Of a stretch of 64,000 bases of DNA, positions 10,001 through 18,404 are shown piece by piece. Both the position numbers and the translations under genes were made by a program. How positions within the stretch are numbered: position 1 is the first letter of the stretch; the number at the start of each line of letters is the position of its first letter. Origin of the DNA: Paenirhizobium selenitireducens ATCC BAA-1503 (GTDB taxonomy: Bacteria; Pseudomonadota; Alphaproteobacteria; Rhizobiales; Rhizobiaceae); contig NZ_JAEG01000010.1 of the NCBI RefSeq assembly GCF_000518785.1, positions 1-64,000 on the forward strand, written 5' to 3'. The notes beneath the pieces were generated by a model that was not told the DNA's origin, ran no database searches, and saw only the letters and a list, made by a program, of their open reading frames with translations.

Positions 10001-12154
10001 GCCGTGCCCTCCGCCTTCGAGAGCCAAATGATCCAGGACGAGTTGCAGCTCTATGAGGATCTGCTGACCAAGGCCGACAGCGAGGACCGCGTTTCGCGCA
10101 AGCGGCTCGAGCGGTTGAAGGAAGGACTGCAGGAGCGGCTCGAAGGTCTCGCCACCCGCAAGGATGATCTTCTCACCATCTCGGAGATTGGTGTCGACCA
10201 GATCGTCGTCGACGAGGCGCAGGAATTCCGCAAGCTGTCTTTCGCCACCAATATGTCGACGCTGAAGGGCATCGATCCGAACGGCTCACAGCGGGCCTGG
10301 GATCTCTATGTGAAGTCCCGCTACATCGAGACGCGGAACCCAGGCCGCGCGCTGGTTCTCGCTTCCGGTACGCCGATCACGAACACATTGGGCGAGATGT
10401 TCTCCATCCAGCGCCTGCTCGGTCATGCGGCACTTTCTGAGCGCGGACTGCACGAGTTCGACGCCTGGGCAGCATGCTTCGGCGACACGACCACCGAACT
10501 TGAAATCCAGCCATCGGGAAAATACAAGCCGGTCAGCCGCTTTGCCTCCTTCGTCAACGTGCCGGAGCTGATCGCCATGTTCCGCTCGTTTGCCGATGTG
10601 GTGATGCCGGATGACCTGCGGCAATACGTGAAGGTGCCCAACATCTCGACCGGCCGGCGGCAGATCATGACTGCCAAGCCGACGGCATTGTTCAAGACCT
10701 ATCAGCAGACCCTCGGCAGCAGGATCAAGGCGATCGAGCAGCGCGAGGGTCCCGCCAAACCCGGCGACGACATACTGCTGTCCGTCATCACTGATGGGCG
10801 CCATGCGGCGATCGACCTGCGCTTCGTCATGCCGGCGGCTGACAACGAGGAGAATAACAAGCTCAATCTGCTCGTCCGCAATGCCTACGGGATCTGGAAG
10901 GATACCGGCGAGGCGATCTATCGACGCCCTGATGGGAAGACATTCGACCTGCCGGGTGCGGCGCAGATGATCTTTTCCGATCTCGGCACGATCAATGTCG
11001 AAAAGTCCCGCGGCTTCTCGGCCTATCGTTTTATCCGCGACGAGCTGATCCGGCTCGGTGTGCCGGCATCGCAAATCGCCTTCATGCAGGACTACAAGAA
11101 GACCGAAGCCAAGCAGCGACTGTTCGGCGATGTCAGGGCCGGCAAGGTTCGTTTCCTGATCGGCTCGTCGGAAACTATGAGCACGGGCGTCAACGCCCAG
11201 CTTCGGCTGAAGGCGCTCCATCACCTCGATGTGCCATGGCTGCCGTCGCAGATCGAGCAACGCGAGGGTCGCATCGTCCGCCAGGGCAACCAGCACGACG
11301 AGGTCGATATCTTCGCCTATGCGACGGAAGGCTCGTTGGATGCCAGCATGTGGCAGAACAATGAGCGCAAAGCCCGGTTCATTGCCGCGGCCCTGTCGGG
11401 AGATACCTCGATCCGGCGGCTCGACGACGTTGGCGAGGGGGCTGCCAACCAGTTCGCGATGGCCAAGGCGATCGCTTCCGGCGATGAACGGTTGATGCAG
11501 AAGGCAGGCTTGGAGGCCGATATCGCACGGCTCGAACGGCTGCGGGCCGCCCACGAGGACGATCAATACGCCGTCCGCCGGCAGATGCGAGATGCAGAGC
11601 GCGAGATAGAGGTCTCGACCCGGCGGATTGACGAAATCGGCCAGGACATCGCGCGGCTACAGTCGGCCACCGGCGATGCCTTCACCATGACGGTGCTCGG
11701 TAAAGAACATGCCGAGCGCAAGGAGGCCGGTCGGGCGCTGATGAAGGAAATCCTCACGCTTCTTCAGCTGCAGCAGGAGGGCGAGGTGCATCTGGCGACG
11801 ATCGGCGGCTTCGATCTCGTCTATGAAGGTGAGCGGTTCGGCAAGGGCGACGGCTATCGCTACGAGACGCTGCTCCAACGCACTGGCGCAGAGTATGAGA
11901 TCGATCTGGCGATCACGGTGACGCCGCTCGGCGCCATCTCACGGCTGGAGCATGGACTTGAAGGCTTCGAGGAGGAGCGGCGTCAATATCGCCGGCGTCT
12001 CGAAGAGGCCGAGCGGCGGCTGGCCTCCTACCGTTCGCGAGAGGGTGGCGCTTTTGCGTTCGCAAATGACCTGAAAGGAAAACGGCTGGAGTTGCGGGCA
12101 ATTGAAACTCAACTGGCAGCAGATCTGGACAGCGAGACCATCGCCGCCGCATAG
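7067..12154 (+). CDS. Giant N6-adenine methyltransferase-SF2 helicase fusion
   Basis: A 1695-residue DNA-modifying protein. A class I methyltransferase comes first: the SAM motif VLEPGIGTGLF at about residue 190 and the catalytic NPPF at 256-259. A superfamily 2 helicase follows: Walker A GAGKT at 892-896, DEAQ at 1049-1052, SGTPITN, and motif VI-like QREGRIVRQG from 1398. The C-terminus is a charged coiled coil (about 1490-1690). The architecture recalls phage P1 DarB, an antirestriction factor, and other plasmid-borne methylase-helicases, so protection of incoming DNA is the best guess. ATG 7067 follows AAGGAGC (7054-7060). Confidence 0.92.
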   Translation: MSNDPFTLDMFGSSVLSSGLGLGVTAFGGFSPDAANDDDPDPVPPAPAPALPVAETPDRRVRHRANFYLDGDRGLAASWKDRASANVAAILVADGIARQDRPATAKEQAQLICFTGFGAGELANGMFRRPGEVDFRQGWDDIGSSLETSVCESEYASLARCTQYAHFTPEFIIRAIWAGIQKLGWQGGRVLEPGIGTGLFPALMPEPYRDAAYVTGIELDPVTARIVGLLQPKARIVNGDFARTDLAPIYDLAIGNPPFSDRTVRSDRAYRSLGLRLHDYFIARSIDLLKPGALAAFVTSHGTMDKADTTAREHIAKSADLIAAIRLPEGSFRRDAGTDVVVDILFFRKRKAGEAEGDQLWLDVDEIRPESDGEGAIRINRWFGQHPDFVLGTHALTSGPFGETYTCRPSDDEDLDAALVAAIDLLPADLYDGEPTPIDIDLEDELGEIVDLQPKGDSVREGSFFLDRSKGLMQMLDGSAVPITVRKGRSGHGTPEKHVRIITKLVPIRDTVREVLKAQETDRPWRDLQVRLRIAWSSFVRDFGPINHTVVSVQEDIETGEAKETHRQPNLAPFRDDPDCWLVASIEDYDLETDTAKAGPIFSERVIAPPALPTITSPADALAVVLNERGHVDIDHIAELLHSDAAAAVDELGEAIFRDPADGSWKTADGYLSGAVRTKLAAAQAAAELDPSYERNVRALADVQPADLRPSDITARLGAPWIPAADVVAFVRQKMEAEIRIHHMPELGSWTVDARQLGYSAAGTSEWGTSRRHAGDLLADALNSRVPQIFDVFKDADGERRVLNVVDTEAARDKLQRIKQAFQDWVWTDPDRTDRLARDYNDRFNNIAPRKFDGSHLKLPGASGAFVLYGHQKRGIWRIIADGSTYLAHAVGAGKTMTMAAAIMEQRRLGLIAKAMLVVPGHCLAQAAREFLGLYPNARILVADETNFTKDKRARFLSRAATATWDAIIITHSAFRFIAVPSAFESQMIQDELQLYEDLLTKADSEDRVSRKRLERLKEGLQERLEGLATRKDDLLTISEIGVDQIVVDEAQEFRKLSFATNMSTLKGIDPNGSQRAWDLYVKSRYIETRNPGRALVLASGTPITNTLGEMFSIQRLLGHAALSERGLHEFDAWAACFGDTTTELEIQPSGKYKPVSRFASFVNVPELIAMFRSFADVVMPDDLRQYVKVPNISTGRRQIMTAKPTALFKTYQQTLGSRIKAIEQREGPAKPGDDILLSVITDGRHAAIDLRFVMPAADNEENNKLNLLVRNAYGIWKDTGEAIYRRPDGKTFDLPGAAQMIFSDLGTINVEKSRGFSAYRFIRDELIRLGVPASQIAFMQDYKKTEAKQRLFGDVRAGKVRFLIGSSETMSTGVNAQLRLKALHHLDVPWLPSQIEQREGRIVRQGNQHDEVDIFAYATEGSLDASMWQNNERKARFIAAALSGDTSIRRLDDVGEGAANQFAMAKAIASGDERLMQKAGLEADIARLERLRAAHEDDQYAVRRQMRDAEREIEVSTRRIDEIGQDIARLQSATGDAFTMTVLGKEHAERKEAGRALMKEILTLLQLQQEGEVHLATIGGFDLVYEGERFGKGDGYRYETLLQRTGAEYEIDLAITVTPLGAISRLEHGLEGFEEERRQYRRRLEEAERRLASYRSREGGAFAFANDLKGKRLELRAIETQLAADLDSETIAAA

Positions 12155-12290
12155 CTGCATTGCACAATAATTGTTTTCCGATTGGCCAAAAATCAGGCAT
12201 AAAGCCTGCAGCTGATGCATATGGCGGTCTCCTCCCAGTTCCGCCGCAGTAGCTGTTCCCCTCTGGAGGTCAAAGATCTCCACACTTTAT

Positions 12291-12322
12291 GGGCCGACGG
12301 TTTACTCCGTCGGCCCTTTTTT
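12291..12322 (+). terminator. Rho-independent terminator
   Basis: A perfect 10-bp stem GGGCCGACGG/CCGTCGGCCC with loop TTTACT is followed by TTTTTT. It lies 137 bases after the methyltransferase-helicase stop. The convergent small gene ends two bases beyond it, so it probably insulates both. Confidence 0.87.
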
Positions 12323-12323
12323 C

Positions 12324-12566
12324 TTACACATCATCATCCAAAGATATCTCATCCTGGCCAGGCTGACGACCACAGTGCTGTTCTTCCTTGAGAGAAAGAC
12401 TGTCGAGATAGCGCTCGCGTATCGTACGCATGTCGATGTCGCCACTGATCCAAGGATCCAGCAGAGCCATAAAGATTGGGTCCTCGTCGATTGGCGTACC
12501 ACGGGACTTCGCGCGACCGATGGCGCGTTGTGCGATGGCCCTCCGGGTTGTAGGATCTGTACTCAT
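12324..12566 (-). CDS. Small hypothetical protein of 80 residues
   Basis: An 80-residue charged protein with a basic front (TTRRAIAQRAIGRAKSRG), a middle FMALLDPWISGDIDMRTIRERY segment and an acidic tail. It looks like a genuine small plasmid protein, but no family is recognised. The start at 12566 has GAGGAAAG directly upstream; a longer in-frame start at 12602 lacks a ribosome site. It is the only minus-strand gene in this block and converges on the methyltransferase-helicase across a shared terminator. Confidence 0.58.
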   Translation of the reverse strand: MSTDPTTRRAIAQRAIGRAKSRGTPIDEDPIFMALLDPWISGDIDMRTIRERYLDSLSLKEEQHCGRQPGQDEISLDDDV

Positions 12567-13099
12567 CTTTCCTCGACTGGCACTCTTGGACGGCGGAGAC
12601 ATTTATCAGCGGGTGTTCACGGTCGCGACTTGAATTTTCCCGCCATCAACAATATCTGGGCATCACTTCCCGTTCGAATAATGTCCTGCCGCCGCAATCG
12701 CTGTGGTTTTCGATGTCGTCCGGGATCTTAAAGGGCGCTCCCCTCGCGGGTCGAGCGCCCTTTTGCGTTTCTGTTTCCGGTCGAGGTTTTGCATGTCGTT
12801 CGCGCCTCGGTGTACGCGGACCGCTCTTCTAATGGAGAAACGGAAAAGAAGGAGGAGGGAAAGAACCGGTCGCCGATCGGTCCTCCTGCCGGCGCGTGCG
12901 CTCAACCGCCACCTGCGCGATCCCGGCCACTCGTTCTTCGCAGGGCTGTTAGCCCCGCTTGTCCTACGCAGCAGGGATGCTCGGTCGCAGTTGCGTCCGT
13001 CCGTCCGTTCGGCGGTCCGGGAGGTGTCTTCGAGAAAAATGAAGACAGGAAGGGCTGGCAAGGCGCCGGTCCGGAACTCTCTAGACAAGGACAAATCCC
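12567..13099 (+). other. 533-base leader upstream of the ParB-like gene
   Basis: No convincing gene is visible. The stretch holds a strong hairpin at 12733-12764 and several GC-rich inverted repeats. Long structured leaders also precede several other genes in this block (at 16041, 17019, 18405 and 19214), so the space may be regulatory rather than empty. The ribosome site AAGGA lies just before ATG 13100. Confidence 0.5.
12733..12764 (+). terminator. Hairpin with short T run (terminator or attenuator)
   Basis: GGGCGCTC and GAGCGCCC pair perfectly around a 12-base loop and are followed by TTTT. No plus-strand gene ends nearby, so it may attenuate a transcript running into the ParB-like gene rather than close an operon. 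Confidence 0.5.
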
Positions 13100-14854
13100 A
13101 TGCAGATCATGAAGGTTGACCCGCGCGCTCTGAAGGAAAATCCCGACCGGATGCGCCAGTCGAAGTCGTCACCGCAGGCTGACGCGCTGATGCTCGCCAC
13201 GATCAAGGCGGTCGGTATCGTCCAGCCGCCGGTGGTCGCGCCGGAAATCGATGGTGGCAACGGCTACATCATCGACGCCGGCCATCGCCGCGTCCGCCTC
13301 GCTATCGCCGCCGGCCTGGAAGAAATCGAAATCCTCGTGGCCGACGCCGCCAACGACAACGGCGCGATGCGCTCGATGATCGAAAACTCGGTTCGCGAGG
13401 CACTCAACCCGGTCGATCAGTGGCGCGGCATCGAACGTCTCGTTGCTCTCGGCTGGACCGAGGAAGCGATCGCCGTCGCTCTCGCCCTTCCTGTCCGCCA
13501 GATCCGCAAGCTGCGCCTCCTCGCCAATGTCCTGCCGGCCATGCTCGAGCAGATGGCTTTGGGCGACATGCCGTCCGAGCAGCAACTGCGGATCATCGCG
13601 GCCGCCGGCCAGGTCGACCAGAAAGAGGTCTGGAAAGCTAACCGCCCGAAGAAGGGTGACACCGCCGCCTGGTGGCAGATCGCGAATGCGCTCACGAAGA
13701 AGCGCATGTATGCCAAGGACGCGAGCTTCGGCGACGATCTGGCTCAAGCCTATGGGATCGAATGGGTGGAGGATCTCTTCGCACCGGCCGACGAGGACGG
13801 CCGCTACACCACCAATGTCGAAGGCTTTCTCGGCGCCCAGCATGAATGGATGACGGGCAACCTTCCGAAGCGCGGCGCGATCGTCGAGGTCAACAGCTGG
13901 GGCCAGCTGGAACTGCCGAAGAAAGCAACCCAGGTGTACGGCAAGCCGTCCAAGTCCGACCATACGGCGCTCTACCTCGATCGCGATGGCAAGGTCCAGA
14001 CCGTTCATTACCGCATGCCGGAGGCTACGGAGTCGAAAGGCGCTGGCGGCAATGGATCCGCAGTCGGTAGTGATGATGGCGACACGATCACTATCTCCAA
14101 GGCCCGGCCCGATGTGGCCCAGAAGGGTCATGACATGATTGGCGACTTCAGGACCGATGCTCTGCACGATGCACTCGGTCGCGCGCCGATCGAGGATGAC
14201 ATGCTGATGGCGCTGATGGTCCTGGCCTTTGCCGGGCAGAACGTTCGTGTCGACTCCGGCGCTGATGGGACCTTCTACGGCGAAAAGCGCTTCTTGCGCC
14301 ATGTGGTCGGATTGTTTGACGAGCATGGCAAGCTCGCCTTCGATCAGGACACGCTCCGGGTCGCCGCCCGCTCTGTGCTGATCGACGTCCTCTCGTGCCG
14401 GCGGGGCATGTCCAATAGTGGCATGGTCTCGCGCATTGCCGGCGAGGCGATCGGCGCCGACGAATTCCTTCCGAACATGGGTTCGGAGGACTTCCTGTCG
14501 TGCCTGTCGCGCCAGGCGCTGGAGGCGTCTTGCGCGGAGGCATCGGTCCAGCCGCGGCAGAAGGTCCGCGAAACCCGCACAGCCCTCGTCGAGCATTTTG
14601 CAACTAAGCACTTTGTCCATCCCTCGGGCCGCTTCGCGCCCCCGGCGGACCAGCTACTCGAATGGATCCGGGCGGGTGCTGCCACGGACGTTATCGGCGC
14701 CGGGTCGCGCGACGACGGCGGTCATGCTGATGATCCCGCTGAGGACCAGGATGGGGAGTTCGACAACGGTACGAATCAGGGCGGCATGCTGGATGCAGAC
14801 CGCCCCGATGACGCTGAGCTTGACGAGGGGTTCGATGAGAGGGCTGCCGTATGA
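13100..14854 (+). CDS. ParB/Spo0J-like protein of 584 residues
   Basis: The N-terminal ParB nuclease/CTPase-like fold shows DAGHRR at 59-64 and ENSVRE at 95-100, followed by a helix-turn-helix region (about 120-180, TEEAIAVALALPVRQIRKL). The remaining 350 residues are not recognised and end in an acidic tail. It is distinct from RepB at 60016, so partition is probably not its job. ParB-like proteins are also found in plasmid leading regions (for example YubM of F). AAGGA lies before ATG 13100. The stop overlaps the DUF7007 start (ATGA). Confidence 0.88.
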   Translation: MQIMKVDPRALKENPDRMRQSKSSPQADALMLATIKAVGIVQPPVVAPEIDGGNGYIIDAGHRRVRLAIAAGLEEIEILVADAANDNGAMRSMIENSVREALNPVDQWRGIERLVALGWTEEAIAVALALPVRQIRKLRLLANVLPAMLEQMALGDMPSEQQLRIIAAAGQVDQKEVWKANRPKKGDTAAWWQIANALTKKRMYAKDASFGDDLAQAYGIEWVEDLFAPADEDGRYTTNVEGFLGAQHEWMTGNLPKRGAIVEVNSWGQLELPKKATQVYGKPSKSDHTALYLDRDGKVQTVHYRMPEATESKGAGGNGSAVGSDDGDTITISKARPDVAQKGHDMIGDFRTDALHDALGRAPIEDDMLMALMVLAFAGQNVRVDSGADGTFYGEKRFLRHVVGLFDEHGKLAFDQDTLRVAARSVLIDVLSCRRGMSNSGMVSRIAGEAIGADEFLPNMGSEDFLSCLSRQALEASCAEASVQPRQKVRETRTALVEHFATKHFVHPSGRFAPPADQLLEWIRAGAATDVIGAGSRDDGGHADDPAEDQDGEFDNGTNQGGMLDADRPDDAELDEGFDERAAV

Positions 14855-15744
14855 CCGCCGCCCTCCGGTCGAACACAGCAGCATCCACCCCCTATCGTTC
14901 GGGGGTGGAGTTTGCCACCAGCGCGGACGGTATGCTCGTCGCCCGCATTGGCGACCTGGTCCTCGCCATGGTCACCTCACCCAGCGGCTTCGCATTTCTT
15001 GCGAGCGCCGTCGCCGTTCGTCGGCCGCTGGCAGAGCTGACGCGCGCTGACTTCACCGGGCATGATGGTCGAGTGGCCGATGAAGCTGAGTTCCGAGCTC
15101 GTGTCGCCGAGACTGCTGGTCATAAATGCGATCTCGCCAGCCTCAACCGCGTGCAGACCCGCATTTCGGCGAACACCCCCTGGGGCGGATCGCAGATGGC
15201 GGTCGTGTATGCAGAGGGCGTCGTTGCCCACCTGACATCAGGGCATGGTGGTTTCCACCTCTCGGCAGATCGCAATGCCAGGGTCCATCCTCTGCTGCGG
15301 AAGGACACGCCCTGGTACGAAGAGGACAGCGAGTGGGCGATCGTCGCGATCAGCTTTCCGGACCTGTTCACCACCTACGAGCGGTCGATGGCAGAAAAAA
15401 TCTTCCGCAATACCTGGCCCGACGTCTGGGAGAAGATCCGAGGTTGCTCGCTGGCCGAGGGTGAAAGCTGGGCCAAGGATCGCCGGGCGTTCGATCAACG
15501 TCATGCGGCCGACTTCGTCGTCACGTCCGCAATCCGATCGGAACAACACGCTGGCATGACCGAGGTCGTGGCGATCGTTGGCGGGGGCTGTATCCATGGT
15601 GGAGAGGAACGCCGCTTTCTAGTGGCAAGCGACGAGTATGCCGGGCGTGGCCGGTTCGGCTTCGTCATCGATCTCGCTCGCCACGCTGAATATGATGGGC
15701 GTTCCGCCTTCATCGGCTGGGGAAGCCGGGAGCATGGGTCATGA
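14851..15744 (+). CDS. DUF7007-like hypothetical protein
   Basis: A 297-residue soluble protein, translationally coupled to the ParB-like gene by an ATGA overlap. Recognisable stretches are RVQTRISANTPWGGSQMAVVY, GVVAHLTSGHGGFHLS, a WAIVAISFPDLFT segment and DFVVTSAIRS. These match my recollection of a rhizobial-plasmid family labelled DUF7007; its function is unknown and no catalytic signature is clear. A repeated SGHGGFHL/GWGSREHG Gly-His character might indicate ligand binding, but this is speculative. Confidence 0.7.
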   Translation: MTAALRSNTAASTPYRSGVEFATSADGMLVARIGDLVLAMVTSPSGFAFLASAVAVRRPLAELTRADFTGHDGRVADEAEFRARVAETAGHKCDLASLNRVQTRISANTPWGGSQMAVVYAEGVVAHLTSGHGGFHLSADRNARVHPLLRKDTPWYEEDSEWAIVAISFPDLFTTYERSMAEKIFRNTWPDVWEKIRGCSLAEGESWAKDRRAFDQRHAADFVVTSAIRSEQHAGMTEVVAIVGGGCIHGGEERRFLVASDEYAGRGRFGFVIDLARHAEYDGRSAFIGWGSREHGS

Positions 15745-16040
15745 TCGACGTCCTCGCCTCGCAACCACTGGCGAAAGCAATCGGCGTTCGGCGCGAGACT
15801 CAGCGGCATCTCGACTGTCTGACCCGGCAGATAGCGGCGCGCGTGGGAAGACAGGCGACAACGGTGAGGGCGCGGCGCCGGTCCGGCCACCGTCTCCACT
15901 ATCAGGAGCTTGTCGACCGCCTTGCCTTTGAACGGTGGAGCGAACTCGATGCAATCGCCCGCAGGCTGGCGATGCAATTGCAGGTCATCGGCGACTTCCA
16001 GCGTCGCGACCATGAGCGTGTGCAGCATCCGGCGAAATAG
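15741..16040 (+). CDS. Basic 99-residue hypothetical protein
   Basis: The start overlaps the DUF7007 stop (ATGA), giving a third coupled gene. The product is Arg/Gln-rich and helical (LHYQELVDRLAFERWSELDAIARRL), which could suit nucleic-acid binding; no family is recognised. The opposite strand also has open frames here, including one starting MAKPATPTTL near 16111, so the coding strand is not certain. Confidence 0.48.
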   Translation: MIDVLASQPLAKAIGVRRETQRHLDCLTRQIAARVGRQATTVRARRRSGHRLHYQELVDRLAFERWSELDAIARRLAMQLQVIGDFQRRDHERVQHPAK

Positions 16041-16430
16041 GCAGACCCGAGGTGAAAGGAGCTGGCGATATTCTTGCCCGGCTTCAATGTCGTTGGCGTA
16101 GCCGGCTTGGCCATGTGCTCATCTCTCTCTTGGCTCGGGATTGACATCGGACCCATGCCGGACTGCCCTTCGTGTTCGCTGCGGTCTGAACCGGCGGCCG
16201 GTCGGTTCAAGGCCGCTGTCGCGCCGCGGGGCGGCCGATCCAGCCTCTCTGCGCGAGGGCAGGCTCGCGGTCTGCTCAGGTCAAGACCTGCTGGCCCGCA
16301 ACCCTGCCCTGCTGGCTCAGCCGGATCGGACCTGTGAAGCCGCCCGTCCCTTGCCGGTTCTTGGTCGTCCGCATCGAAGGGCAGACCGGCACGGGCCGGA
16401 ACCGCTTCGGAAGCCAAGGAAGGAACAGAC
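16041..16430 (+). other. 390-base gap, no clear plus-strand gene
   Basis: The gap is GC-rich with inverted repeats around GGCGGCCGG and no plus-strand gene. A minus-strand start near 16111 with an upstream GAGATGAG could encode a short peptide, but the frame does not hold convincing composition. It probably serves as the leader of the next gene, whose GGAAGGAAC ribosome site is at its end. Confidence 0.45.
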
Positions 16431-17018
16431 ATGGCCAAGCCCTCTACTCCCAACCGCTCCAACGCTAGGTCGTCGCAATCTCGCCGCGGCACCACCCTCG
16501 AAATGGTCCGCCTCTCCTGCCCCGACGCCGTCCAGACGCTCAAGATCGCCGAAAGCTTCGGCACGGCAATCGTCGACAGCGATGGCATCCGCAGCCTGCA
16601 TGAGCGGCTGATCGTCGAGACCGCCGACAGCCTTTCGGAAGGCTTGGGCGAGAAGGCGATGCAGATCCACCTGCAACGGATCGTCGGGGCTTTCGTCGGA
16701 TCGGCGCACGGCGCCGGACAGTTCTACTCCCGCGCCGTGACCGAAGCGCGCGACGCAACGGCCAAGGCGTCGAACGACGCCCGTGACGAGGATCTCGATG
16801 GTCCGGTCGGCTATGACAGCGCCGCCCAGCGCAAGCGCGAGTTTGCGGCCGACATGGGCGTCCAGTCCCACGCGCTGCGCATGGCGGCCGAGGGGGCCGT
16901 CGCCGCCTACGAACATGTCGTCGGCGAGACCTGGAAGCCCTTTGATCGCCCGATCGAGAATCCAGGTGCATCCCTCGATCGAAAGGCGGCCGAAGCGCAG
17001 ATGGCGGCGTTCGGATAA
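16431..17018 (+). CDS. Conserved-looking hypothetical protein of 195 residues
   Basis: A soluble, mostly helical protein with a basic disordered start (MAKPSTPNRSNARSSQSRRG) and a long helical core (LHERLIVETADSLSEGLGEKAMQIHLQRIV). A segment AAEGAVAAYEHVVGETWKP lies near the end. GGAAGGAAC precedes ATG 16431 at good spacing. No family is recognised; it sits in the plasmid block upstream of ardC. The composition strongly suggests a real gene. Confidence 0.78.
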   Translation: MAKPSTPNRSNARSSQSRRGTTLEMVRLSCPDAVQTLKIAESFGTAIVDSDGIRSLHERLIVETADSLSEGLGEKAMQIHLQRIVGAFVGSAHGAGQFYSRAVTEARDATAKASNDARDEDLDGPVGYDSAAQRKREFAADMGVQSHALRMAAEGAVAAYEHVVGETWKPFDRPIENPGASLDRKAAEAQMAAFG

Positions 17019-17024
17019 CCGCGC

Positions 17025-17045
17025 TGGCGGGGTCACGCCCCGCCA
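17025..17045 (+). terminator. Inverted repeat after the 195-residue gene
   Basis: TGGCGGGG and CCCCGCCA form a perfect 8-bp stem with a 5-base loop, followed by ATTCTCTCCTTTTT. The T run is displaced from the stem, so termination is plausible but not strong. Confidence 0.45.
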
Positions 17046-17177
17046 ATTCTCTCCTTTTTGCGGCTGGCGCCAACGGGCGCCGGCCTTCTTCCTGTCGATG
17101 TCAACAGCTGCGGATGCGCCGGGCGCGGCCCGTCCCGGTCGGTGGTCCTACAGGAGCCTGAAGCCCAAGCAACGGCT

Positions 17178-17203
17178 TTGCCGTCCTCCACGCTGTTGCG
17201 GCC
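17178..17203 (+). repeat. Two-part leader motif, copy 1 (ardC)
   Basis: TTGCCGTCCTCCA, five variable bases, then TTGCGGCC, about 90 bases before the ardC start. The same two blocks with the same spacing occur before DUF736 at 18750-18775, and a partial copy (TGCCGTCCTC) lies at about 19360. It may be a shared promoter or protein-binding element. Confidence 0.6.
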
Positions 17204-17293
17204 GTTCCGGTGCTTGGGCCTCGATCGGCCCCTGACTTCGGACCTCCGCGACGGACCGCGACAGGCGCGGTCCTGGAAACGGAGAAAGAGGCC

Positions 17294-18220
17294 ATGAGCA
17301 GGAATAAGGGTGCCAATCGCGAAGACATTTACATGCGGATAACAGAGCGGATTGTGGAGGATCTCGAACAGGGCGTGCGCCCCTGGATGAAACCGTGGTG
17401 CGCCGCCAACACGCAGGGCCGGATTTCTCGCCCTTTGCGGCACAACGGCTTGCCCTATTCGGGCATGAATGTGCTGCTCCTGTGGTCGGAAGGCATGGCA
17501 CGAGGCTTTGCCTCGCCGATGTGGATGACCTTCAAGCAGGCGCTCGAACTGGGAGGGGCTGTCCGGAAGGGTGAAACGGGCTCGACGGTTGTCTTCGCCA
17601 GTCGGTTTACCAAGGCGCAGGCCGACGAAAACGGCAATGAGGTCGATCGGGAGATCCCTTTCTTGAAGGCGTATACCGTCTTCAACATCGAGCAGATCGC
17701 GGGATTGCCCGACAGCTATTACGCCCCGCCGGTTCAGGTCCTCGATCCGGTCGAGCGGATCGAAAAGGCCGATCGCTTCTTCCGCAATACTGGCGCGGTC
17801 ATCCGGCACGGTGGCCACCAAGCATACTACTCACCTGCCATGGACTATATCCAGATGCCGCCGTTTGAGGCGTTTCGCGATGCTGCCGGATATGTGGCGG
17901 TCCTCAGCCATGAGGCCACGCACTGGACCGCGGCGCCCTCCCGCGTCGGGCGCGACCTGTCTCGCTATGCCAAGGACCGGACGGAGCGCGCACGGGAAGA
18001 GCTCGTCGCGGAACTTGGAAGCTGCTTTTTATGCGCTGATCTCGGCATCGCGCCCGAGTTGGAACCGCGGGAGGACCATGCATCCTACCTGCAATCGTGG
18101 TTGACAGTGCTTGCCGGCGACAAACGGGCCATCTTCCAGGCGGCAGCCCACGCGCAGCGTGCCGTCAGCTTCCTGCACGCATTGCAGCCGGAAGGGGAGC
18201 AAGTCGTCGAGGCGGCGTGA
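17294..18220 (+). CDS. ArdC-family antirestriction protein
   Basis: A 308-residue homologue of ArdC, which protects incoming plasmid DNA from restriction and binds single-stranded DNA. The N-terminal ssDNA-binding domain spans about 8-125 (ITERIVEDLEQGVRPWMKPW, NGLPYSGMNVLLLW). The C-terminal zincin-like metallopeptidase has H206-E-A-T-H210 and a likely third ligand at E241. ATG 17294 follows AAAGAGG; an in-frame upstream start at 17210 lies in the structured leader. It converges on a 57-residue minus-strand gene. Confidence 0.92.
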   Translation: MSRNKGANREDIYMRITERIVEDLEQGVRPWMKPWCAANTQGRISRPLRHNGLPYSGMNVLLLWSEGMARGFASPMWMTFKQALELGGAVRKGETGSTVVFASRFTKAQADENGNEVDREIPFLKAYTVFNIEQIAGLPDSYYAPPVQVLDPVERIEKADRFFRNTGAVIRHGGHQAYYSPAMDYIQMPPFEAFRDAAGYVAVLSHEATHWTAAPSRVGRDLSRYAKDRTERAREELVAELGSCFLCADLGIAPELEPREDHASYLQSWLTVLAGDKRAIFQAAAHAQRAVSFLHALQPEGEQVVEAA

Positions 18221-18230
18221 GCACCCCCGA

Positions 18231-18404
18231 TCAGGCGCGGTCGTCACCACCGATGGCGGCCGACCGGTCCGCATCCTCTTGGTCCTTCAGGCCTTGCGCG
18301 ATGTCGGCGTCGAGCCTCCCCCAGATCGATGGTTTCTCGGCATCGGGCTTGGTTTTGCGGGACAGTTTGCGCTCAATGATGAACGGCTTGTTCTGCTGAC
18401 GCAT
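18231..18404 (-). CDS. Small basic/acidic protein of 57 residues
   Basis: ATG 18404 has GGAGGA just upstream. The product begins MRQQNKPFIIERKLSRKTKP, continues with IWGRLDADIAQGL and ends acidic. The ribosome site and composition favour a real gene, although the family is unknown. It converges on ardC with an 10-base gap. Confidence 0.6.
   Translation of the reverse strand: MRQQNKPFIIERKLSRKTKPDAEKPSIWGRLDADIAQGLKDQEDADRSAAIGGDDRA

Noticed and set aside
10286..11566. A 426-codon minus-strand frame.
   Set aside because: Lies entirely opposite the methyltransferase-helicase gene, whose helicase motifs prove the plus strand is coding.
13169..14620. A 483-codon minus-strand frame.
   Set aside because: Mirror of the ParB-like gene; high GC leaves long frames open on the opposite strand.
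15902..16588. A 228-codon minus-strand frame including a MAKPATPTTL start.
   Set aside because: Most of it overlaps the better-supported 195-residue plus-strand gene; the remaining part has a plausible ribosome site but weak composition.
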